Part shown: in pieces, positions 8,523-18,256 of the stretch
Layout: each line of letters begins with the position of its first letter
Position numbering within the stretch: position 1 is the stretch's first letter
NCBI GenBank assembly: GCA_965277875.1
Contig: CBDIDV010000002.1
Location: forward strand, 3,162,001-3,226,000
Reading direction: 5' to 3'
DNA from: CAWFQB01 sp965277875
Lineage (GTDB): Bacteria > Armatimonadota > Chthonomonadetes > Chthonomonadales > Chthonomonadaceae
Length of the DNA: 64,000 nt
The notes under the pieces: model-generated
Seen by the model: only the letters and a program-made list of their open reading frames with translations
What the model was told of the DNA's origin: nothing
Database searches by the model: none
Position numbers and translations under genes: made by a program

Positions 8523-8952
8523 ACAATTTCCTCTTCCTGTTTCTTTCCTGTTCCCTGCGCGATTTAGAATGCGACCGGACTTCCTTATCCGATGCGGCCT
8601 CTAAATTCAATCCGGGCATCTAATCTGAACAAGACTCAATCTGAAACAGGCTGTTCCTCAGAGACTTCGGGCTTTTTATGCTCTGCCTGTTTATGCTCTG
8701 CCTGCCGGACATAAGAAGACATAAAACAGACAGTCGGCGAGCATTCGCGAGAGCAGGCAGGAATTTGCTGCCCCGACAGCGAACTGCCGACAACATCTTA
8801 CCCCACAAGAGGCGCAAAGTCGGCAGGCCCAACGGCGCGAGATCCGCACGCGCATGGCGTTCAGGGCGCGTCTGCACTTTACATTTTGTACGAACATAAT
8901 GCCAATATCAGCCACCAACTCCGTATTAAAGTTCTCAAAGAAGTTCTCAAAT
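8523..8952. other. Divergent intergenic region with a 15-bp tandem duplication
   Basis: Upstream regions of the EamA-like gene (minus) and the PPC-domain gene (plus). TTTATGCTCTGCCTG occurs twice in tandem at 8675-8689 and 8690-8704. No RNA gene or clear promoter pair is seen. Confidence 0.5.
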
Positions 8953-11205
8953 ATGTTGTCGCGGAACCCTGCCGCGCAGCCTGTATGCCGCCGCGCTGCG
9001 GGGGGCGCAGGCGGCGGGTACACCGGACTCGCTCGCCTGCCCGGTCTTGCGGTTAGTTTACTCTGTTTGGGGTTGCTTGTGACGTTTATTTTGTTCGCGC
9101 CGCCTGCTGCGGCGCAGCGGCATCCGCCTGAAGCGCGGGGCGTGTACCCGGTCGGGGGCAGCGCGGGCGCGACCACGCGCGTCACGATTTCAGGCGTCAG
9201 CCTGCGCGGGGCAAGCCGGCTGCTGTTCGACCGCCCCGGCATCACGGCCACGCTGGTTCCGCCCAATCCTGCCCGCCTGAGCGCGTCTACAATAGACAGC
9301 GACGGCAACCCGGACGCGATTGCCGATGTCGCCGTCACTCCCTCAGCGGCTCCCGGCCTATGCTATTTCCGCGTGGTGTCGCCGTCGGGCGTCAGCAGCG
9401 CGAAACGCTGGATGATCGGGCGCAATCTGTCCCAGGTCGAGGAAAAGGAACCCAACAACGACATCGCGCAGGCCCAGACCGCGCGCCTGCCAGTCGCCAT
9501 CAACGGGCATATCAGCGAAACGGGCGATCAGGACACGTATGCCGTAGAATTGACAGCGGGACAGGCGTTTGTGGCCGAGGTACAGGCCAGTCGTGTCGGC
9601 TCGCCCCTCGACTCGCTGCTGACCCTGCGCGACGCGAATGGGCAGGAAGTCGCCTCTAACGATGATTATTACGGCCCCGACAGCCTGCTCGTTTACACGC
9701 CCCGCGCGTCTGGACGCTACTATGTCACCCTGACTTCCTCGGACGGGCAGGCGGGGCCGAATCATGGCTATCGCCTGGAGATGGGCGCGTTGCCGCTTGT
9801 AACAGCGATATACCCCGCCGCGTCTCAGACAGGACAGGCGGGCGCGGTCACGGCTCTGGGCCTGAATTTGACAATCGGGACGGGCGAGCAGACGGTGCGC
9901 GTTCCCCTCGGAGCATCTGAGGCGGCGGGAACAGGCCGCGTGTTTGTCACTACAGGCAACCACAATAGTTCCAACAGCCTGCCCGTCCTGTACTCGCCCC
10001 TGCCTGCCATCCTGGAACAGGAACCCAACGACGACCCGGCTCATGCTACCCTTCTGCCCACGCCGGGCATCGCTAATGGGCGCTTCTGGCGCGCGGCAGA
10101 CACAGCGCGTAAAGCAAACCCGATACAGGTGAAATCACCGGAAGTGAAAACGCAGCGGGCCGGGACGCCGACGGGAAAAGCGCAAAAACAAAACGCGCAG
10201 GCAATGAAAGCAGACACAGCAAACGCGCAGGACGTGGACTATTACAAGTTCGCGGGCGAAATCGGGCAGCGGTACATATTTGACGCGCGCTGTCAGGCGC
10301 TCGGCTCGCCCGCCGATCCCATCTTGACCCTGTACGGCCCCGACGGCAAGCAGATCGCGGAAAACGATGACACGAACGGGCGCGACTCGCACCTTGATAT
10401 GACCCTGCCCGCGCCCGGTCAGTACCGCCTGCGCGTGGCCGAAACGCGCGGCAAGTCAGGGCCGGAGTACGTGTACTGCCTGACCGTACAGATGCCGCCG
10501 CCCGGTTTCGCCCTGTCCGCAGAGACCCGCTCCCGCTCCATAGGGCAGGGGAACGTCGCCCCGCTGGAAGTAAACGTGACACGTGACAGGTGGGAGGGGC
10601 CGGTCGTGCTGGGCCTGCGCGATCTGCCGCCGGGGGTGACGGCCACGACTTGCGTTGTGCCGCCCGGCGTCGGCAGGGGGCTAGTGCTGATTTCCGCAAG
10701 CCCGGACGCGCCCCTCGGCGCGTTTGCGCTGCACATCGTCGGCACAAGTCAGGTACAGGGTACGACCGTGCAGCACACGCTGGACAATGCTTCGGACTGG
10801 GTCTGGAACGGCGGCGCGCGTGTGAATGTGCCGGTTCCCGCCAACCTGCTGGACTTCGCCGTGTGCGAACCCAACGAAATCGCGCCCGCTGTGGACACGC
10901 CCGCTGTCTCGCTTGTACGCGGGCAGAGCGCGACTATAAAGGTGAAACTCGTTCGCCGCAGCGGCTACGCCAAGCCCGTGACCCTGCGCGTGTTGGGACT
11001 GCCGGACGGCGTCACCGTAGCCGACGTAATCGTTGCGGGCGATAAATCGGAAGGGACGCTGGAACTCAAGGCCACCCTCGCCGCCCGCCTGGGAAACGCG
11101 CCGATCAGCATAGACTGCATAGTCTCCGCCGCCCCGAACGTGCAGCTCGACCGCGTCACGCCTGCTCTCGCCCTCACTGTCACCGATCCGCCCAAAGCAA
11201 AATAA
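8953..11205 (+). CDS. Secreted protein with PPC (pre-peptidase) domains
   Basis: About 750 residues from ATG 8953; in-frame starts at 8854 and 8899 also exist and none has a strong ribosome-binding site. A signal peptide with a long n-region ends at LLVTFILFAPPAAAQ. An Ig-like region (VYPVGGSAGATTRVTISGVSLRGA) follows. Two bacterial pre-peptidase C-terminal domains come next: the first begins EKEPNNDIAQAQ and has GDQDTYAVEL, the second begins EQEPNDDPAHAT and has DVDYYKFAGEIGQRYIFD. The second contains a low-complexity Lys/Ala/Gln insertion (PIQVKSPEVKTQRAGTPTGK onward). The C-terminus is beta-sandwich repeats. No protease domain is present. This architecture is common in exoproteins of Planctomycetes and Armatimonadota and suggests a binding or surface role. 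Confidence 0.8.
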   Translation: MLSRNPAAQPVCRRAAGGAGGGYTGLARLPGLAVSLLCLGLLVTFILFAPPAAAQRHPPEARGVYPVGGSAGATTRVTISGVSLRGASRLLFDRPGITATLVPPNPARLSASTIDSDGNPDAIADVAVTPSAAPGLCYFRVVSPSGVSSAKRWMIGRNLSQVEEKEPNNDIAQAQTARLPVAINGHISETGDQDTYAVELTAGQAFVAEVQASRVGSPLDSLLTLRDANGQEVASNDDYYGPDSLLVYTPRASGRYYVTLTSSDGQAGPNHGYRLEMGALPLVTAIYPAASQTGQAGAVTALGLNLTIGTGEQTVRVPLGASEAAGTGRVFVTTGNHNSSNSLPVLYSPLPAILEQEPNDDPAHATLLPTPGIANGRFWRAADTARKANPIQVKSPEVKTQRAGTPTGKAQKQNAQAMKADTANAQDVDYYKFAGEIGQRYIFDARCQALGSPADPILTLYGPDGKQIAENDDTNGRDSHLDMTLPAPGQYRLRVAETRGKSGPEYVYCLTVQMPPPGFALSAETRSRSIGQGNVAPLEVNVTRDRWEGPVVLGLRDLPPGVTATTCVVPPGVGRGLVLISASPDAPLGAFALHIVGTSQVQGTTVQHTLDNASDWVWNGGARVNVPVPANLLDFAVCEPNEIAPAVDTPAVSLVRGQSATIKVKLVRRSGYAKPVTLRVLGLPDGVTVADVIVAGDKSEGTLELKATLAARLGNAPISIDCIVSAAPNVQLDRVTPALALTVTDPPKAK

Positions 11206-11443
11206 ACCGCGAAACACGCAAAAGAAAAGAAAAGAAAAGAAAAGAGCAAGAGGAGTTGTCCGCAGATTACGCAGATATACACAGATTGAAAAATACAATC
11301 AGAAAACCAATGATCTTGATAATTGGCTTGGATTTGTTGTGAAATCCTGTTAATCCTGGAAATCTTGTTAATCCTGTCTATGGATTGAATTTGCTCTTTT
11401 TGTCTTTTTTCGTTTGTTTGGCGTGTTTCGCGGTGGATAATCC
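11206..11443. repeat. AAAAG microsatellite and 9-bp tandem repeats
   Basis: Positions 11220-11245 are a run of AAAAG units. Around 11262 is a unit of the CAGATTAC repeat also found near kptA. Positions ~11342-11380 are four 9-bp units (ATCCTGTTA, ATCCTGGAA, ATCTTGTTA, ATCCTGTCT). No gene is seen between the two convergent genes. Confidence 0.75.
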
Positions 11444-12589
11444 TCAGTCGTATTCGCTTGTGGGCAGCAGTTCGCGTACCGCCGTATGGAGGAGGGCTTC
11501 GCAGCCGCTCGCGGTGTTTAGCGCGGCGGCGTGAGCCTCGTCCGGTATATAGCCCAGGCTGCCGTTTGTGGTATTGAGGCAGAAAACGGGCGTGTTTGAC
11601 ATGGCGAGAAACACCTGTTGATACGCAGTAAACATCTCGGCGGAGAATCCTAATAGTATTACGCCGCCCAGGTTCAGTTTTTGAATCGTAAACGCCTGCA
11701 AGGAAGGTGGCGGGAACAGGGGCAGGGCGAGGGTGGATTCGGACCAGTCGAGGGTTTCGCTTAATCTGCCGTGGGCGTTCCAGCGGGCGGTGTGGGCGGC
11801 GTCGGCGATGATGCGCCCATTTGTCTGCACGGCGTCCCAACTGCCGCGCCGAACGGGGGCGATGTCGCCGCCGCACCCGATCAGGCAAAAGGGCAGGGCG
11901 TCATCCGCGATACCCGTATCCGCCGCTTCTTTTTGAAATCGCTTTTTGAGATGCGCGACGGCGGCTCCCGGCCAGTCCGCCGTGATGTGCGCGTTGTCGC
12001 CTGTCATTGTATCGGGCGGACAGGCATGGGCGAACAGCAGGGCGAACGTCTGCCCGTCCGCGCCCACAACGCACAGCGTCTGCACCAGAGACGAAACTGC
12101 CCCGCCGTAGTTGTCGGCCCGTAGTACACTGCCATTCGATCCGCTCAAATGCCGCGCAACGCCGATCTGCGCGGACGCCTCACCGTAGGTCAGGCCGGCG
12201 GGCAGCAGATTGTCCGCCGCCTGCCGCGCCACGCCCGCTATCTTGCGCGTCAGCGTTTCCATCGTCGCGCCGTCGTGTTTGTCCGGGCCGTACACGGCGG
12301 GCAGGCGCGGCCCGCTGCGCGTGTGCGTACAATGCAGCATCACGGCCCCCGCGTCCGTGTGCAGGGCGTCCGCGACCGCCTGCCGCACACCGCGCGCCCA
12401 CTCCTCCGACCCTGCCATCAGGTCGGCCACGATCAGCGCCACGCGTTTGTGGCCGTTATCCAGGACAAGGGCGCGGGCGTACAGGTCGTCATGGACGCCT
12501 TCACATCGCCGTATGGTTTCCTGGCCGCCGATCCACACATCCGGCGGCGGCGTAATGTTGGTTTCGCACACTCCCGCGTACAGCGGCAT
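11444..12589 (-). CDS. Neutral/alkaline ceramidase-like N-terminal domain protein
   Basis: 381 residues, GGAGG upstream of the ATG. The start YAGVCETNITPPPDVWIGGQ matches the opening of the neutral/alkaline non-lysosomal ceramidase domain, followed by DDLYARALVLDNG, VMLHCTHTRSGP (zinc-ligand histidine region), FAHACPPDTM, ITADWPGAAV and CLIGCGGDIAPV. The C-terminal helper domain of full-length ceramidases is absent, which is normal for the many shorter homologues. There is no signal peptide, so it may act in the cytosol on an amide or ester other than ceramide. The HpnI/ceramide glucosyltransferase-like enzyme nearby makes a sphingolipid-like substrate conceivable, but this is not shown. Confidence 0.8.
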   Translation of the reverse strand: MPLYAGVCETNITPPPDVWIGGQETIRRCEGVHDDLYARALVLDNGHKRVALIVADLMAGSEEWARGVRQAVADALHTDAGAVMLHCTHTRSGPRLPAVYGPDKHDGATMETLTRKIAGVARQAADNLLPAGLTYGEASAQIGVARHLSGSNGSVLRADNYGGAVSSLVQTLCVVGADGQTFALLFAHACPPDTMTGDNAHITADWPGAAVAHLKKRFQKEAADTGIADDALPFCLIGCGGDIAPVRRGSWDAVQTNGRIIADAAHTARWNAHGRLSETLDWSESTLALPLFPPPSLQAFTIQKLNLGGVILLGFSAEMFTAYQQVFLAMSNTPVFCLNTTNGSLGYIPDEAHAAALNTASGCEALLHTAVRELLPTSEYD

Positions 12590-12693
12590 GGTCAGCCTCC
12601 AAATCAGGGTTATTTACCACCCGCTGCGCTGGAGACACCCCGCGCAGAGAAGAAATTTGAGATACATCCAAGAGTCAGGATAAGAAGTGTGCG

Positions 12694-13512
12694 CTATTTG
12701 GCTTTGACATTGCCCGGTATGTGCAGCAGTTCGGGTACGGTGACGCATTGATAGCCCTGCGTCCGCAGGCCGTCAAGCAGCATTCGCAGGGCAACGACCG
12801 TGGTGTCGCGGGGCGCGCTGCCGCCGTCGTGCATCAGCAGGATACCGCCGTCTGCGAGCAGGCGCAGGGCGCGTTCGGACATGGCGCGGGGTGTAGGCGC
12901 GTCGTGGTGTTCGAGGGCGGCCGTCCACAGGATAAGGTGATCGCCGCGCCGTGCCGTTTCGCCGTAGATGGCGGCGTTCCACAACCCGCGCGGCGGGCGA
13001 AACAGGTATGTGTGCAGGCCGAGAGTATCCTGCAATGTGCGGTCGCAGGCATCGAGTTCGGCGCGAACGCCCGGCGCGTCCAGTCGGTTCAGGTAGGGGT
13101 GGGTGTCCGTGTGGTTGCCCAGAACGTGTCCCTGCGCCACGATCTGCCGCGCCAGGTCGGGATGCGCGCGTACAAAGCGGCCCTCGACGAAGAACGTGGC
13201 GTGAACATGATAGCGGGCGAGAACGGCTAAGACGGCGGGCGTATAACGCGGGTCGGGGCCGTCATCGAAGGTCAGGGCGACGCGCGGCGCGGCGGCAGCG
13301 TCTGCTGACACTTCGCTCTGCCGGCGCACGACCCCCGACGCGCAGGCCCGCCGCCACGCCAGCAGCGTAAAGCCGTCCCATTGGACGAAGCAGGCGCACA
13401 CCATCAAAAGGACGCACAAAGCCGCCGTCCGCCGTCCGCTTACGCGCCGCCTGATTTGCGTCACTGCCCGCAGTGAGAGCTTTTGTTTTACGCTGTCGTC
13501 GTTCGTGAACAT
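12694..13512 (-). CDS. Membrane-anchored polysaccharide deacetylase (NodB domain)
   Basis: 272 residues. An N-terminal membrane anchor (RRTAALCVLLMVCACFVQW) is followed by a complete NodB/CE4 domain: motif 1 VALTFDDGPD, motif 2 GNHTDTHPYL (zinc histidines), motif 3 LFRPPRGLWN, motif 4 LILWTAALEHHD and motif 5 GGILLMHDGG. It would remove N-acetyl groups from a cell-envelope polysaccharide such as peptidoglycan or chitin-like polymers outside the membrane. It is divergent from the large glycosidase-like gene at 13,864 and separated from it by a shared upstream region. Confidence 0.93.
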   Translation of the reverse strand: MFTNDDSVKQKLSLRAVTQIRRRVSGRRTAALCVLLMVCACFVQWDGFTLLAWRRACASGVVRRQSEVSADAAAAPRVALTFDDGPDPRYTPAVLAVLARYHVHATFFVEGRFVRAHPDLARQIVAQGHVLGNHTDTHPYLNRLDAPGVRAELDACDRTLQDTLGLHTYLFRPPRGLWNAAIYGETARRGDHLILWTAALEHHDAPTPRAMSERALRLLADGGILLMHDGGSAPRDTTVVALRMLLDGLRTQGYQCVTVPELLHIPGNVKAK

Positions 13513-13863
13513 CTGCTGTAACGCGTTCGTGTGGTTGACTCGTATGTTTAATGCTGCTGTATTGTAGCGCAGTCAGGCCATCCGCGCAAGCAGCGCGCTG
13601 TGATTTTGCTGTCACGAACGAAGCCGGATGTGGTATACCCTGTAAGGCAGTGCAGGATTTGATCTCCCGCCGTGGCCTGGTTTTGCTCAGTGACAGTCCC
13701 CCGCCTTCGCCTTGACAGCAGGGCGATTGTGTGCTACTATCCGCCATCTATACATGTCATTTATGGCCTGTTCCATTTTGTCCTGATTTCATGTGGTGAA
13801 CTCCCTCTGTTCTGTGGATTTTATTTTGTAAGGTTTGGAAAGTTTTGTAAAGGAAGACGTTTT
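13513..13863. other. Divergent promoter region
   Basis: Separates the deacetylase (minus) from the large exoprotein gene (plus). It contains the sigma70-type promoter listed at 13712-13740. Nothing else recognisable. Confidence 0.5.
13712..13740 (+). promoter_or_regulatory. Sigma70-type promoter for the 13,864 gene
   Basis: TTGACA at 13712-13717, a 17-bp spacer and TACTAT at 13735-13740, about 120 bp before the start codon. The near-consensus boxes and ideal spacing make this a convincing promoter. Confidence 0.7.
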
Positions 13864-16800
13864 ATGAGTAAGTACGCCCTGATGCTTGCGGCCACGCTGA
13901 TGTTGCCGCAGGCAGCCCCCGTCCGCGCGCAGGCCCGCCCCGCTGCCGCTGACGCGACCGGGGCCAATGTAAGCGAAGCCGCCAATCACGTCGGCGGCTA
14001 CACGGCCTGGGACGAAGATTTTTTCTATGTGGCCGTGCAGGTCAATAAGCCCACGCTGTCCGGTAAAAACGCCCTGCCGTTTTCCAACCCCCTCGAAGAC
14101 GACGCCGTTCTTATCGAGATCCAGACCGACAACGACCACGCCAACGGCAAGCCCACCTCGCGCACCGTGATCGTGTCTGCGAGCGCGGCGGGCGGGGCGC
14201 AGTTGTATGCGGGCGCGGCTAAAACGCCCCTGTTCAACGGCCTGAGCGACATTCAGGCCCGGCTGGGCGAGATCACGGGCAGCAAAGTCCTCAATCGCCA
14301 GCAGCAGGACTCGGCCCGCGCCGCCCTGTTCAGCAAAGTCCTCAAGTTCGTCGTCACGCCCAAAGGCACACGGCGGGCCAGCGGCAGCAGTCTGAGCGGG
14401 TACACCCTCGAAGTCGCCATTCCGTGGGCGGACCTGGGCGGCAGGCCCGCGCCGGGGTCACGCATCGGGTTTAATATCGCCGCGCAAAGCGTGGGGCCGG
14501 GCAGCCCGCCCGTGCAGTCGCTGTCGCCCCAGGTACGGACGCCGGCGGACATTGACAACCCTTCCCTGTGGGGTGAATTGCAGTTCGATGCGAGCGCGCA
14601 GCCGTCACGCGCCGGCCTGCTGTACAGCCCGCGCCTGGGCGCGTTACGGCCCGTGATTGACGGCGACATCGGGCGCAATGAGTGGAACAGCCTGTCCGGG
14701 TTCGGGTTCGGCGAAGCGGCCGGAGTGGCGTCGGCTGCCGAGTCCGTGCAGCGCACACAGGACGCGCGCCTGCGCCCCGCCTACAATGTCGTCAAGCCCC
14801 GGCCCGCCTTGCTGCTGCCTGTCCTGCCCGCCCTGAACCCGGCCCTGCCGCCGCACAACGCGCAGGCGTTCGCGCATACCGTTCTGGCGCGTTATGCCTA
14901 CCGCTATCAGGCCGACCCGCGCAAGGCCGCGCCCCTGAATGCCGTGCTGCGCGCCAATGGCAGCAGCGCCCTCGCCCATCATCCCCTCGAAGGCGTAGGC
15001 CCGTGGCTCAGTTATGACCGCGCCGACTGGCATCGGGGACAGCTAAGGGAACTGCGCCGCGCCGGGATTGACGTGATCCTGCCCGAATACCGGGGCGACA
15101 CCCGTTCGCGGCAGACGTATGCCGACATGGGCCTGCGCGTGCTTGCGGGCGCGCTGCAAAACCTGCGCGAGACCGGGCAGGATTATCCGCTCGCCGCATT
15201 GTACCTGGATACCGCAAGTCTGCCCGAAATGTTCGGCGGCGACAAGCCCGACCTGAAACAAGTCTCGACACAGGACGCGCTGTACGGCATGATCCGCGAC
15301 TTTTACCGCGCCCTGCCCGCCCCGTTCCGCTACGCCGTGACGCTGAACGCGACGTTGGGCGGTATAAACGGCGTGGGCGGTGGACATACCGCGTACCCGA
15401 TCTTCCTGTCATCCTCGGACGCGTTCAAGGACTTTGACGGCAGCTTCGCGCCGTATTTGCGCGCCCGCTTCGCGCAGGATTTCGACGGGGCCGACCTGCT
15501 CATCGTAGGCGGCAGCGATTTCAAGCCCAAAGCCGCGCTGGACGGCTACTTTACCGAAACCAAAGAAAAGGGCATCGCCTTCGACGGCAGCGGCCTGGTC
15601 AAGATCGCCAGTGTAGGGGCCGGGTACGATGCGTCGTATCGCGAGTACGCCCCCGGTGACGCGCAATCCGCAACCCCGTTCCTGCCGCGCCGCAACGGCG
15701 ACACGTACCGCCAGAACTGGAAGGCCGCGATTGCACAGCGTCCCGACTGGGTGATGATTGACGGCTGGAACGATTACGATGTGGCTGCCGAGGTCGCGCC
15801 CACGCTGGAAACGGGTTACAGCGCGTCCGACATCACGCGCGAATATGTGCGCCTGTACATGGGATTAAACAAGCGGGGCGCAAAATTCCTCGCCCACGAC
15901 GCGCCCGCCATGATGCAGGCCGGACGCGCGTACACCATAAACGCGCGTGTGCAGAATACGGGCGTGGAAGCGTGGAACAACGACGCCGCGCCCACTTCCG
16001 TTCTTACCCCGGACGTAAAACCTTCGGGCGGCAAAAAGGGCGGCAAGGGCAAGGATGCGGACGCGAGCGGCGCAAAGGATGCAGGCAGTAACAACAAGGC
16101 AGGCAGTATGGGCAAGACGCAGACCGGGTTCGGCGTTCCCGTGATGCTGGCCTATCGCTGGCTGCGTAATGGCGCGACTGTGGCCGAGGGCGAAACCGGC
16201 TTCAGCCTGCCCAACACTACGCTTGCCGGCCAGAACGCCTTAGCGGAGATGACGATCCTGACATCCGGCGCGGGGGCCGCCCCGCTGACACCGGGGCAGT
16301 ACACGCTGGAACTCCGCGTGGCTGAGGCCGACAGGCGGGGGCGCGTCGCTCCTGCCGCGCTGGGTGAGGGCGTGGCGGGCAGTACGCTGCAAATCCCCAT
16401 TACCATCACGGCCCAGAACACGACAGCTCAATCACCTGCCTATGCCGCGACCGTGCTGCGTTCCGACCTGCCCGCGTTTCTGGAAGCGGGCGGCGCGTAT
16501 CCCACGACCGTGACCCTGCGTAATGACGGCTCGCAGACGTGGCGCAAGGCGGATGGGGCGCGCGTGACCCTGCGCCTGTCCCGCATCGCGCCCGCCGCCA
16601 CGCCGGAAGGCGCACCCATCGAGACGCCCCTTGCCACGCCGGACGCCACCTTTGAACTCGTGTCCGATGTCCTGCCCGGTCAGACCGTGACAGCGCGGCT
16701 GACGGCCGCAGCCCTGGACGCGGACGGCAAGCCCCTGCCCGTATGGAAACAGGAGGACGCCTGGACGTATGCCGCCCGGTGGGAAGTGGCAGCGGGTAAA

Positions 16801-17844
16801 GCGTCCGACAGCGCAACCTCCCCGGTCGGAACGCTGACCGCGCCCACGCCCTTTGCCGTCGTGGATTATGACTTCGGCGCGCGGTTCATCACGGACGGTA
16901 CGCCGCTCGTATTGCCCGCCGACCGTAGGCAGCCTATCCGCATGGCGATTCAGAACAATGGGCCGCAGATCTGGAAAAAAGAGCAGGTGCGTATCGGCTA
17001 CCACTGGTACTATCAGGACGGTTCCGAGGTGCAGTGGGAGGACGAGACCACGCCGCTCGCCCAGGATGTCGCCCCCGGCAAGACCCTCAATGACATGCTC
17101 GTATGGGTCACGGCCCCGCCCTATGACGGCACGTACACCCTTGTCTGGGACGTGAAAGTAGGCGATGTGTGGGGTTCCACGCTTGCGGCCACACGCCCCT
17201 TCGACGAGGTGACGCATACGATTCAGGTGCGGAACGGACGGCTGATCTTCGTAGACCTGAGCAAAGCGTTCAACGTGGACGGCATCTCGGACGACGACAA
17301 CCCGTCTGACGGCGACTTGGACGGGCAGGGGCATACGCTTCCCGCCGCCCTGCTGCCGCCCTTCGCGACCGGGCCGACAGCGGACAGCGGAATCTGGCTG
17401 CCCGACGAAAAAAGCGGTCCCGACAGCGGACACCGCATCAGTTTCCACTGGGGCGACAAACAGGCCAAAAGCAAGAACTTTCTTGCCTGCAAGGGCCAGC
17501 GCCTGGAACTGGGCAAATCCGGCGGCAAGTGCGCCGTGCTGCACATTCTGGCCGCCAGCACGGGCAAAGACCTGATCGCCAACCTGAAACTGATCTTTCA
17601 GGAGCCGACGCTGCAATCCGAAGACCTGTATACGCTCGCGGTCAGCAGATGGGATCAGCCGCCCGCGCACGGCGAGGAGGTAGGCTTTCTGTCGCGCCGT
17701 CTGCACACGCCCACGGGCGTCCAGAACAACGCGGTCGCGCTCTACCACTATGTCGTGCGCATCAAGGAGCCGCGCGATCTGGTCGCCCTCCAGCTTCCCA
17801 ACGCGCCCGACATCAAAATCGCCGCCATCACCTTAGAGAAGTAA
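13864..17844 (+). CDS. Large secreted glycosidase-like protein with CBM9-like domain
   Basis: 1,326 residues from ATG 13864, preceded by AAAGGAAGA; a longer frame to 13672 lacks a ribosome-binding site. The signal peptide is MSKYALMLAATLMLPQAAPV followed by RAQ. Residues ~30-240 look like a CBM9-type domain (AWDEDFFYVAVQV, DDAVLIEIQTDND, YTLEVAIPWADLGG). Around residues 360-680 is a TIM-barrel-like glycosidase region (RADWHRGQLRELRRAGIDVILPEY, LAALYLDTASLPEMF, DWVMIDGWNDYDVA) resembling GH99/GH71-like proteins. Later parts are Ig-like 'NEW1/CARDB' modules separated by a Gly/Lys/Asp/Ala linker near residue 720-745. A C-terminal beta domain ends the protein. It probably binds and cleaves extracellular polysaccharide; the exact family is uncertain. 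Confidence 0.75.
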   Translation: MSKYALMLAATLMLPQAAPVRAQARPAAADATGANVSEAANHVGGYTAWDEDFFYVAVQVNKPTLSGKNALPFSNPLEDDAVLIEIQTDNDHANGKPTSRTVIVSASAAGGAQLYAGAAKTPLFNGLSDIQARLGEITGSKVLNRQQQDSARAALFSKVLKFVVTPKGTRRASGSSLSGYTLEVAIPWADLGGRPAPGSRIGFNIAAQSVGPGSPPVQSLSPQVRTPADIDNPSLWGELQFDASAQPSRAGLLYSPRLGALRPVIDGDIGRNEWNSLSGFGFGEAAGVASAAESVQRTQDARLRPAYNVVKPRPALLLPVLPALNPALPPHNAQAFAHTVLARYAYRYQADPRKAAPLNAVLRANGSSALAHHPLEGVGPWLSYDRADWHRGQLRELRRAGIDVILPEYRGDTRSRQTYADMGLRVLAGALQNLRETGQDYPLAALYLDTASLPEMFGGDKPDLKQVSTQDALYGMIRDFYRALPAPFRYAVTLNATLGGINGVGGGHTAYPIFLSSSDAFKDFDGSFAPYLRARFAQDFDGADLLIVGGSDFKPKAALDGYFTETKEKGIAFDGSGLVKIASVGAGYDASYREYAPGDAQSATPFLPRRNGDTYRQNWKAAIAQRPDWVMIDGWNDYDVAAEVAPTLETGYSASDITREYVRLYMGLNKRGAKFLAHDAPAMMQAGRAYTINARVQNTGVEAWNNDAAPTSVLTPDVKPSGGKKGGKGKDADASGAKDAGSNNKAGSMGKTQTGFGVPVMLAYRWLRNGATVAEGETGFSLPNTTLAGQNALAEMTILTSGAGAAPLTPGQYTLELRVAEADRRGRVAPAALGEGVAGSTLQIPITITAQNTTAQSPAYAATVLRSDLPAFLEAGGAYPTTVTLRNDGSQTWRKADGARVTLRLSRIAPAATPEGAPIETPLATPDATFELVSDVLPGQTVTARLTAAALDADGKPLPVWKQEDAWTYAARWEVAAGKASDSATSPVGTLTAPTPFAVVDYDFGARFITDGTPLVLPADRRQPIRMAIQNNGPQIWKKEQVRIGYHWYYQDGSEVQWEDETTPLAQDVAPGKTLNDMLVWVTAPPYDGTYTLVWDVKVGDVWGSTLAATRPFDEVTHTIQVRNGRLIFVDLSKAFNVDGISDDDNPSDGDLDGQGHTLPAALLPPFATGPTADSGIWLPDEKSGPDSGHRISFHWGDKQAKSKNFLACKGQRLELGKSGGKCAVLHILAASTGKDLIANLKLIFQEPTLQSEDLYTLAVSRWDQPPAHGEEVGFLSRRLHTPTGVQNNAVALYHYVVRIKEPRDLVALQLPNAPDIKIAAITLEK

Positions 17845-18256
17845 ACATCGGCGGTGTGAGACAGGGTTCGCGGGCAGCGCAAAGGCTGGAGAATGTCCTA
17901 CAAAAACGCTATGTCACAGCACCTCGTTTGCGGAACTGGAAGCGTGATGGGAACAAAGGTTTTTGTTGGCCGCAGACGCGCCCGCCGTTCGTAGCGCCCG
18001 CTCTGGCTGATCCACTTTACTGTTCGCCGCCGATGCCTGATGCTTTCAGGTGTCGGCGGCTTGTTTTTGTCACACCCATACATTCCCTCGATCATTTTGC
18101 CCGCTTGATGTAACAAAATGAAACATTATTGTGCGCTTTTATGTCACAATAGTAGACATATTAGGATGTAAACAATTCGGGCATAATTTTTGGAAAGTCA
18201 GCCGCCTGCCTGGTGTGGGGCGACAGCATTTTCGCGACTGCGGGAGGGCGCACGGC
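17845..18256. other. Intergenic region with terminator
   Basis: Holds the intrinsic terminator at 18026-18070 and the upstream region of the Y-family polymerase gene. I see no further gene or RNA. Confidence 0.5.
18026..18070 (+). terminator. Rho-independent terminator
   Basis: A 15-bp stem (GCCGCCGATGCCTGA with its partner at 18046-18060) and a short loop, followed by TTGTTTTTGT. It lies 180 bp past the end of the 1,326-residue protein gene on the same strand. Confidence 0.85.

Noticed and set aside
8854..8952. Extended N-terminus of the PPC-domain protein
   Set aside because: The extra residues are not signal-peptide-like and no ribosome-binding site precedes 8,854 or 8,899; ATG 8,953 was preferred, with low certainty.
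16432..17748. 438-residue minus-strand open frame
   Set aside because: Antisense shadow of the large secreted protein gene; the plus-strand frame has signal peptide and domain motifs.
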